Source: Streptomyces sporangiiformans (GTDB taxonomy: Bacteria > Actinomycetota > Actinomycetes > Streptomycetales > Streptomycetaceae). From it: a DNA stretch of 50,163 bases. Under the pieces are notes generated by a model. The model ran no database searches, was not told the origin of the DNA, and worked only from the letters and a program-made list of their open reading frames with translations. Position 1 is the first letter of the stretch. Every line of letters starts with the position of its first letter. The stretch spans positions 3,491-53,653 of the forward strand of contig NZ_VCHX02000133.1 of the NCBI RefSeq assembly GCF_005768555.2. Direction: 5' to 3'. Made by a program: the position numbers and the translations under genes. Below, piece after piece: positions 33,752 through 39,955 of this stretch.

Positions 33752-36307
33752 TCATTCCCGGCTGCCGATGGCCGCGGAGGGCCGGGTGCGCAGCGCCACC
33801 TGGGTGGTCAGCAGCGTCGTACCGACTGTCAGAACGAGCGCTGACACGAGGACCGCCAGCAGAATCGACGGTGGACCGGCCGGCAGCGCCCGGGCGAGTA
33901 CGGCCTGGCTCAGCGGAACCAGGGTCAGGACCGCGACCAGCATGCCCAGCGCGAGACCGGCCAGTGCGGTCAACAGCGCCTCCACCGTCATCATCCGCAT
34001 CACCTGGCCCCGGGTCGCGCCGACAAGACGCTGCAGGGTGAACTCGCGGCGCCGCTCGCCGGTCGCCATCACCAGGGAGTTCACCAGGGCGATGACCGCG
34101 TATCCGACGACCATGGAGACCAGGAGGTACGCCACCCAGGTCTGGGTGTCGTTCTGCTCGGCCGATGCGGTGACCAGGACCGCCCGGTCGGCAGCGCGCA
34201 GCCCGGGCAACGGCGCGCCGGAGCCGGTGAGTTCGGCGGCAAGACCCGCGGTGTCGGCGCCGGAGTCCGCCGCGACCAGGATCTGCGGCACCATGCCGTC
34301 GGTGGTGTGCGCGGCCACCACGGAAGCGGGCATCAGCGCCGCACCGTATCCGCGCTGGTCCCCGACTGTTGCCACCAGGCGGGGCTCGACCACGGTGCCG
34401 TCGCCCATGCGCATGGGGATGCGCTCACCGATCCGGTGTCCCTGGGCGGAGGACTCGGGCAGGGCCACGGTGTCCCCTCTCAGATCGGCGAGGCTGCCGC
34501 TCACCGCACGGATCGCCGTGGTGCGCTCGATGCCCGCCGCGGAGACCCCGGTGATCTGCACGCGGTCGCCCTTCGGCCTGCGGCCCTTGCCGTCGTACGC
34601 CTCCATCTCGGCCTTGGACGGCTCCATGAAGCCGGCGCTCGGTACATAGGCGGAGGCGGCCGCCACGCCGGGCTCCTTGCCGATGTCGTCGGCCACGGAC
34701 GTGGGCATCCCGCCGGCCGCCGAGGTGAGCACGAGGTCGGCTCGGAGGTTGTCCTCGAACGCCTGCTGGGCGCCCTGGTTCTGGGTCGTCTGCAGGTAGA
34801 TCAGGGCGGTGGCCAGACCGGTGGCGAGCATGACCGGCATGACCGCTCCGGCCAGCCGGTTCGCCCGGGCCTTGGCGTTGAGGATGGCCAGTTGTCCGGA
34901 GAAGCCGGTGACCGCGCGCAGCGGCCAGCGCAGCAGGGCCGTCATCAGCCTGCTCAGGGTGGGGCCCAGCAGGCCGAAGCCGGCGGTCCACAGCATCGCG
35001 GCCGGCGTGGCCGTGCTGCCCGCAATCGTGCCGTCGACGTTCATCGTGACGATCGCGAGGGTGGTGCCGCCCGCCAGGCAGAGTACGGCGAAGAGCAGCC
35101 GGATCCAGTTGAGTCGGCCACGCTGCAGGCTCGCCTCGGCCAGCGCCTCGGTCGGGCGGGTCCGGGCGGCGGCGCGAGCCGCGATCCAGGCGGCCCCGAG
35201 CGCGGTCAACAGCCCCGCCCCGGCGCCCACGATCATCGGGACCCCGCCCGAGCGGTGGATCATCACGTCGGGCACCACACCCGCGTCCACGAACCGGCCG
35301 AGCAGCCAGTGCCCCAGACGCGGCCCGGGCACGCAGGCCAGTGCGGTGGCGAACACGGCGATGGTGAACGTCTCGGCAAGCACCATCCGCCGGACCTGGC
35401 CGGGCGTCGAGCCGATCGCGCGCAGCAGTGCCATCTGCCGCTGCCGCTGCTGCAGTGACAGACCGAGGGTGCTGGCCACCACGAACACCGTGACCATGAT
35501 GGACATACCGCCGAACACGGCCGACAGGGACACCAGGTTCTTGCCGTCGGTCACGACGGCGGGGAACTCGGCACGGCCTCGTTCGTCGCCGGTCAGCACC
35601 GAGACCGGAGCGCCCGCGAAGGCGTCGGCGAGCGCGGCCCGCACCTGGCCGGTGTCGGTGCCGGGGCGAGTGAGGATGCCGATGGAGTCGACCTTGTCCC
35701 GCTGAGGGGCGTGACGCGCCGCGTCGCTGTCCGCGAGGAACAGCGTCTCGGCCGCGCCCGGTCCGCTCACCAGCCCGGACACCCGGTACGTGGCCATGGT
35801 GCCGCGCAGGCCGAGAGTGACCCGGTCGCCCGCCTTCGCACCCGCCCGGGCGGCGAGCCGCGAGTCGAGCGCGACCTGGCCCGCGGCGCCCGGTGCGCTG
35901 CCCTGGACCAGGCGGTACGACCCGAGGCGAGCGGAGTCCCAGCCGTGACCGGTGGCGGTGACACCGCCCTTGACACCGCCCTTGCCGTCGGCCGGGGCGA
36001 CCATGGCGGGGATGGAGACATCCGGAACGGCCGCCTGGACGCCGGACACGGCCGCGGCCTTGGACACGTCGGCGGAGTCGAGCCGGACCCGCTCCCGGAA
36101 GACCTTGTTGGATTCGGGGTAGCCCTGGTCCCCGGTGAGGACGATCGGTGCGGTTCGGAGCCGTTGCGGCTCGGCCAGTCCGCGCACCCCGGTCTCCAGC
36201 AGCCCGCCGCAGGCGATCACGATGGTGGCGCCGAAGAAGAGCGCGATGAACGAGGCGACGAAGCCGCCCTTGTGGAACTTCAGGGAGCGCAGCGCGAGTC
36301 CGATCAC
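33752..36307 (-). CDS. FtsX-like ABC transporter permease (two FtsX domains)
   Basis: The 851-residue membrane protein has an N-terminal helix (about 17-38, ASFIALFFGATIVIACGGLL), a large extracytoplasmic domain, a first FtsX membrane domain (about 260-440), a second extracytoplasmic domain and a second FtsX domain near the C-terminus. This is the actinobacterial duplicated MacB/FtsX layout. The GTG at 36307 overlaps the stop of the ATPase gene (GTGA), so it is translationally coupled; the longer upstream frame overlaps that gene. Such exporters move peptides, lipids or antibiotics. It appears intact although the neighbouring biosynthesis genes are broken. Confidence 0.9.
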   Translation of the reverse strand: MIGLALRSLKFHKGGFVASFIALFFGATIVIACGGLLETGVRGLAEPQRLRTAPIVLTGDQGYPESNKVFRERVRLDSADVSKAAAVSGVQAAVPDVSIPAMVAPADGKGGVKGGVTATGHGWDSARLGSYRLVQGSAPGAAGQVALDSRLAARAGAKAGDRVTLGLRGTMATYRVSGLVSGPGAAETLFLADSDAARHAPQRDKVDSIGILTRPGTDTGQVRAALADAFAGAPVSVLTGDERGRAEFPAVVTDGKNLVSLSAVFGGMSIMVTVFVVASTLGLSLQQRQRQMALLRAIGSTPGQVRRMVLAETFTIAVFATALACVPGPRLGHWLLGRFVDAGVVPDVMIHRSGGVPMIVGAGAGLLTALGAAWIAARAAARTRPTEALAEASLQRGRLNWIRLLFAVLCLAGGTTLAIVTMNVDGTIAGSTATPAAMLWTAGFGLLGPTLSRLMTALLRWPLRAVTGFSGQLAILNAKARANRLAGAVMPVMLATGLATALIYLQTTQNQGAQQAFEDNLRADLVLTSAAGGMPTSVADDIGKEPGVAAASAYVPSAGFMEPSKAEMEAYDGKGRRPKGDRVQITGVSAAGIERTTAIRAVSGSLADLRGDTVALPESSAQGHRIGERIPMRMGDGTVVEPRLVATVGDQRGYGAALMPASVVAAHTTDGMVPQILVAADSGADTAGLAAELTGSGAPLPGLRAADRAVLVTASAEQNDTQTWVAYLLVSMVVGYAVIALVNSLVMATGERRREFTLQRLVGATRGQVMRMMTVEALLTALAGLALGMLVAVLTLVPLSQAVLARALPAGPPSILLAVLVSALVLTVGTTLLTTQVALRTRPSAAIGSRE

Positions 36308-37101
36308 CGGGTCGCTCCGTACTGTCGGTCGTGTGCCGTGCGCTCCTCGGCCCAGGCACCGAGATGGGTCATGCGCTCGGCGACCATGTCGGCGGTCGGG
36401 CGCTCCAGTGCGTCGACGATTCTGCCGTCGGCGAGGAAGAGGGTGCGGTCCGCGTGCGCGGCGGCCACCGGGTCGTGGGTGACCATCACGATGGTCTGCC
36501 CGGCCCACTGGACGGCCTCGCGCAGCAGTCCGAGGACCTCGCGAGCGGTTCGGGTGTCCAGGGCTCCGGTCGGCTCGTCACCGAAGACCACTGCGGGCCG
36601 GGTGACGAGCGCGCGGGCGATCGCCACCCGTTGCTGCTGGCCGCCGGAGAGTTCGCCGGGGCGGTGCTTCTGCCGCGAAGCGAGGCCGACGCGTTCGATG
36701 ACCTCGTCGACCTCGCTGGCTTTGGGGCGGCTTCCCGCCAGGCGCAAGGGCAGGGTGACGTTGTCCCGTACGTTCAGCGCGGGCATCAGGTTGAACGCCT
36801 GGAAGACGAAACCGACGCGCTCGCGTCGCAGTTTGGTCAGCTCTTTTTCCTTGAGCCCGGACAGGTCCACGCCGTCCAACCGGACGGAACCGGACGTCGG
36901 CCGGTCCAGCCCCGCGGCGCAGTGGAGGAAGGTGCTCTTGCCCGATCCGGACGGGCCCATCACTGCGGTGAAGGTGCCCCTTGGCAGGTCGATGCTGACA
37001 CCATCGAGAGCGGCCACCTTGTTCTTGCCGCCGCCGTAGACCTTGTGGACGGTGTCTAAGTGGACGACGGCGTCAGCTAACCCGCCCGGTGTTCGGCTCA
37101 T
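36304..37101 (-). CDS. ABC transporter ATP-binding protein (MacB-type) with two early TTA codons
   Basis: The 265-residue ATPase has Walker A MGPSGSGKSTFLHC (about 50), Q-loop FVFQAFNLMP, signature LSGGQQQRVAIARAL (about 155), Walker B VVFGDEPTGALD and switch His in VTHDP. It is the motor of the adjacent FtsX-type permease, with overlapping genes. Leucine codons 8 (37080-37078) and 15 (37059-37057) are TTA, so translation should need the bldA tRNA, and early TTA codons are the most effective in blocking expression. Its start overlaps the upstream sensor-domain gene by 29 bp. Confidence 0.92.
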   Translation of the reverse strand: MSRTPGGLADAVVHLDTVHKVYGGGKNKVAALDGVSIDLPRGTFTAVMGPSGSGKSTFLHCAAGLDRPTSGSVRLDGVDLSGLKEKELTKLRRERVGFVFQAFNLMPALNVRDNVTLPLRLAGSRPKASEVDEVIERVGLASRQKHRPGELSGGQQQRVAIARALVTRPAVVFGDEPTGALDTRTAREVLGLLREAVQWAGQTIVMVTHDPVAAAHADRTLFLADGRIVDALERPTADMVAERMTHLGAWAEERTAHDRQYGATR

Positions 37102-37858
37102 GAGTATCCCTGTTCTCTGTCGGTTCTGTGGATGTGCCGGTGCGGCGGCAGCCCGGCACGGTGGAGAGCGGACCGGGGCCGTTGAGCACGCCCTTGGCCT
37201 GTGCGAGCGGGTCGCGGGGCGGGCGGAGTACCACTTGGGCCACAGTCAGGTGCAGGCGGGCGGTGGCCATGAGAAGCCGGGCGGCGAAGGGAAGCAGGAC
37301 GAGCGCGACGAGCGCGAGGGCCAGCGCCCCGGGCAGGGTATGGACCCAGCTGAGCGCGCCGTGCGGGCCTGCGGGGCCGCCGGAGACGTCCACGGCTCGG
37401 TACCACAGGGGCAGCGTGACGCAGCCGAGAGACACCAGCCAGACGACCAGCGCGAAGAGGTCCACGATCAGCAGCGGCGGGAAGAGGGCTATGAGGTAGG
37501 CGCAGTCGCGGGCGATCGCCGGATCGGTGCAGCGAGTCTTGAGGTGGGCAGGCAGACCGGTCTCGGTGACCTCGCTGTACCGGTACGGAATCGGCCGGTC
37601 GATGAGTGTGGCGCGGCCCCGCTCGACCTGCGCGCAGCTCCTGATCACCCACACCGAGCCGATGATCAGCGGCACGGTGACCGTGAACTGGCTCAGCACC
37701 ACGCCGCTCACGAAGGCGGCCGTCGCCACGGCGAACAGGGCGCCCCCGACCAGGGGATAGCTTGCGAGGTAGCCGGCGGCGAGCCAGGGGGCGGCGGATA
37801 ACGGAAGTCTGATCAGGGAGGCCGGAGGGCGCAGGCGCCCGGTTTCCGGCCTGCTCAC
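37073..37858 (-). CDS. Membrane protein with a 'putative sensor' (PF13796-like) domain
   Basis: The 261-residue protein has about four to six membrane helices in paired bundles (about 28-75 and 125-215). The pattern FTVTVPLIIGSVWVIRSCAQVERGRATLIDRPIPYRY resembles the sensor domain that precedes some actinobacterial histidine kinases, but no kinase domain follows. Stand-alone forms often sit with FtsX-type ABC exporters and small regulators, as here. Leucine codon 20 (37801-37799) is TTA. The gene overlaps the small coiled-coil gene upstream (4 bp) and the ATPase gene downstream (29 bp), so it is in one operon. Confidence 0.78.
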   Translation of the reverse strand: MSRPETGRLRPPASLIRLPLSAAPWLAAGYLASYPLVGGALFAVATAAFVSGVVLSQFTVTVPLIIGSVWVIRSCAQVERGRATLIDRPIPYRYSEVTETGLPAHLKTRCTDPAIARDCAYLIALFPPLLIVDLFALVVWLVSLGCVTLPLWYRAVDVSGGPAGPHGALSWVHTLPGALALALVALVLLPFAARLLMATARLHLTVAQVVLRPPRDPLAQAKGVLNGPGPLSTVPGCRRTGTSTEPTENRDTHEPNTGRVS

Positions 37859-38088
37859 TCGATCCTCCGCAGCATGTCGTCGATCGAGCTCACCCGGGCC
37901 TTCAGATCGGCCAGTTCGGCCTGTATGGCCTCCTGCCGGGTGACCGCCTCTTCGGCGAGCTTGCGGTACGAGGCCATGGCCACGGCGTCGGCGCGGTGGC
38001 GCTGCAGTCTGAAGTGCGAGACCACCGCCGCCGTGATACCCCCGACGACGATCAAGACGATGGCGATGGCGACAACGGCGCCGGTCAT
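37855..38088 (-). CDS. Small single-pass membrane protein with C-terminal coiled coil
   Basis: The 77-residue protein has an N-terminal membrane helix (about 3-24, GAVVAIAIVLIVVGGITAAVV) followed by a charged helical segment with heptad-like spacing (AEEAVTRQEAIQAELADLKA) that should form a coiled coil. Its stop overlaps the next gene's ATG by 4 bp and it lies 23 nt after the winged-helix gene, so it belongs to the same operon. It may be an accessory subunit of the exporter. I recognise no named family. Confidence 0.75.
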   Translation of the reverse strand: MTGAVVAIAIVLIVVGGITAAVVSHFRLQRHRADAVAMASYRKLAEEAVTRQEAIQAELADLKARVSSIDDMLRRIE

Positions 38089-38111
38089 GTCCGGGTCCCC
38101 CTCATAACGTT

Positions 38112-38456
38112 CTAACCTTCCTCATCCGCAGGCCCATCCGCTGTACCCGCCTGCTGCTCGTCCGCGCGCAGGGCGTCCAGAATCGTCTGCACGTTGAGGT
38201 GCAGGTCGAACGGCACCAGCTCGAAGTACTTCAAAGCCTTGCCGTCGTCGGAGAGTTCCAGGTGGCCGACGACCAGGCCGGCCTTCTCCAGGCGCTCCAG
38301 ATGCATGTACAGCAGGGGGCGGGACATGCCCAGTTGCCGGGCCAGTTCACTGACGTACATACGGCCGTCGGCAAGGCCTGCGATGGCCCGGAGCCTTTGG
38401 GTATGGCCAACGGCGGAGAGGAAGGCCAGGAGCTCCTCGCTGGTCAACGCCCCCAC
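38112..38456 (-). CDS. Winged-helix (ArsR-like) transcriptional regulator
   Basis: The 114-residue protein is a winged-helix domain with recognition region MYVSELARQLGMSRPLLYMHLERLEKAGLV and a C-terminal acidic tail. This is the ArsR/helix_turn_helix type found as a stand-alone repressor beside sensor-domain/ABC operons. It is the first gene of the operon leading to the ABC exporter. The start is a GTG abutting GAGAG; a TTG three codons later has better ribosome-binding spacing. The operator at 38480-38497 in front of it suggests autoregulation, and a nearly identical site precedes the MMPL gene. Confidence 0.85.
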   Translation of the reverse strand: MGALTSEELLAFLSAVGHTQRLRAIAGLADGRMYVSELARQLGMSRPLLYMHLERLEKAGLVVGHLELSDDGKALKYFELVPFDLHLNVQTILDALRADEQQAGTADGPADEEG

Positions 38457-38479
38457 CTCTCAGCGAGCCGGACTGTATG

Positions 38480-38497
38480 TGTCAGTCGAATCTTACA
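38480..38497 (-). promoter_or_regulatory. Operator TGTCAG-N6-CTTACA in front of the winged-helix gene
   Basis: An inverted repeat with 6-bp arms (one mismatch) and a 6-bp spacer lies 24-41 nt before the regulator start codon. It differs by a single arm base from the TGTAAG-N6-CTTACA site over the MMPL promoter at 29871-29888. This supports one regulator acting at both places. Confidence 0.65.
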
Positions 38498-38513
38498 CGT
38501 GCCAGAAGCGCAG

Positions 38514-38945
38514 TCAAACAAGGGCCAGGGACACCACGCACGCCAGCAGAAGGCCGTCCCGAACCAGCCACCTTCCGTCGAACTCCCGTGGCGCGGCAAC
38601 CTGTTGCGGGGGCGCCGGAGCCAGGACGCGCGCGTGGAAGGTGCCGTCGGGCGCCGGTGAGATCACAGCCCCGTCGAAGCCCAGTCAGGTGTGCGTCGCG
38701 GGGAACCATGCCTTGCAGACGGCTTCCTTGGCGCAGAACAGCAGCCGGTCCCAGTGGACTTCGGGGCTGTGGCGGGCGAGCCGGGCGACATGCGACGACT
38801 CCTCGGGCAGCGCGATGAACTCCAGTACGCCGTCCGGCAGGGGCGCATGGGGCTCCGCGTCGATGCCGAGGGTGCGCAGGTCGGACCGGTGTGCGGCGGC
38901 CTCGGCCCGGTATCCCGCACAGTGGGTCATGCTGCCGACGACATC
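38514..38945 (-). pseudogene. 4'-phosphopantetheinyl transferase (Sfp type) remnant with in-frame TGA
   Basis: The frame contains VVGSMTHCAGYRA, the Mg-binding motif VGIDAEP (here LGIDAEPHAPL) and WDRLLFCAKEAVCKAWFP, which together define Sfp-type phosphopantetheinyl transferases that activate carrier proteins of PKS/NRPS. A TGA stop at 38687-38685 interrupts it. Reading through, the same frame continues with LGFDGAVISPAPDGTFHARV and ends at 38514, as in intact enzymes, where a Trp is expected at the stop position (TGG to TGA). The N-terminal half (about 100 residues) is also lost at the junction with the P450 fragment near 38945. Confidence 0.8.
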
Positions 38946-39322
38946 AGCCGGCGCTGCCGATGCCAGGATTCCCCTCCTATCGCGCCGATCAGACGGTTCC
39001 GCAGTACCGGACGGACGGTCCGGTACAGGAAGTTCTCCTTGTCATAGTTTTCCCTGTTCTCGACCAGGACCCGGTGCACGTGGTCGGGATGGTTCAGCAT
39101 CACCAGCGGGTTGCCCAGCAACCGCATCCGGAATACGTCGCCGTGTGTCTGGACGGCCTTGCTGAGGAAAGCTATGTGGTTACGCCGGACCGCGGACAGC
39201 CCGCTGAGTGTCTCCGCCAGGCTCAGGCCGGGGATGGGACGCCCGCCTCGATCAGAATCGTGGGTCGGGCGATGTCCTGCTTGGATGGGAGCGGATCCAG
39301 ATTCCCTCAGTCTTGCGAACAT
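38927..39322 (-). pseudogene. Cytochrome P450 N-terminal fragment (131 codons)
   Basis: From an ATG at 39322 with AAGGAG upstream, the frame reads as the beginning of a bacterial P450: IPGLSLAETLSGLSAVRR, THGDVFRMRLLGNPLVMLNHPDHV, and the C-helix heme-propionate segment ESWHRQRRLM. It stops four codons later where sequence switches to the phosphopantetheinyl transferase remnant. The I-helix, the ExxR motif and the Cys heme ligand are absent, so it cannot be active. The promoter and ribosome-binding site look intact. Confidence 0.8.
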
Positions 39323-39487
39323 CTCATCTCCTTGGCGTCGCCGCTGAGTTTCTGGACGCGAGATCGGCCGCGGTCGAGTAATCCTGCGTCGTACATGACT
39401 CTCTTCCGTCGTGCTGACGGGGCGCTGACGGTGGGGCCGTGCAAGCATCAGAGCGACTCGAAGTCGCGTGTGATCGGACGCGATTGT

Positions 39488-39502
39488 GGTTCCCTGGTAA
39501 CC
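39488..39502. promoter_or_regulatory. Near-palindrome upstream of the small NLR-partner gene
   Basis: The 15-bp site reads GGTT-C-CC-T-GG-T-AACC, symmetric except at three positions. It lies 22 nt before the 39524 start codon and could be an operator. No family match is known to me. Confidence 0.3.
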
Positions 39503-39523
39503 GCCGGACATCGAGGAGATCGC

Positions 39524-39955
39524 ATGGACGCCGAACTCGTGGCGCTCGCAGCGGGTGGCGCGAGCGCCCTGGTCGGAGCGATGGTGACCGATGCCTGGGC
39601 ACAGGCCAAGGAGCAGATCGTCGAGCTGTGGCGCCGCCACCGGCCGGTGCAGGCGGAAGCAGTCGAAGGCGAACTGGACGTTTCGCAAGGGGAGTTGAGC
39701 GCTCGGTCGGCTGCGGACGAGCTTCTGCGGGCGCGCATCGAGGGGCGGTGGCAGGGGCGGCTGGAGCGGCTGTTGGAGGAGTCCTCGGAGGCTGCGGCGG
39801 ATCTCCGGCAGGCGACAGACCTCATGGTCCGGTTGGCCTCCGAATCCGGCTCACGCCCCGTCGTGCAGAATGTGCGGGCCGGCAGGGACGCGTATACCGC
39901 TGCGCGAGACCTGAATGTGAACGTCAAGCGTCATGACGCGGGCGGCGGCTCCTGA
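39524..39955 (+). CDS. Small NLR-partner protein with C-terminal VQNV...RDLNV motif
   Basis: The 143-residue protein begins with a hydrophobic or amphipathic segment (residues 4-22, ELVALAAGGASALVGAMV), then DAWAQAKEQIVELWRRH and several charged helices (to about 105). It ends with the motif VQNVRAGRDAYTAARDLN (114-131). The family is common in Streptomyces but has no established function. The tail motif aligns without gaps to residues 25-43 of the convergent NB-ARC protein. Small N-terminal domain plus short C-terminal motif recalls membrane-targeting effectors that are triggered by NLRs through homotypic amyloid-like motifs; this is inference. The ATG follows GAGGAG. Confidence 0.8.
   Translation: MDAELVALAAGGASALVGAMVTDAWAQAKEQIVELWRRHRPVQAEAVEGELDVSQGELSARSAADELLRARIEGRWQGRLERLLEESSEAAADLRQATDLMVRLASESGSRPVVQNVRAGRDAYTAARDLNVNVKRHDAGGGS

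Noticed and set aside
28935..39322. Insertion sequence as the cause of the eroded island
   Set aside because: No transposase frame or terminal inverted repeats were seen in this stretch; the damage looks like point changes and deletions.
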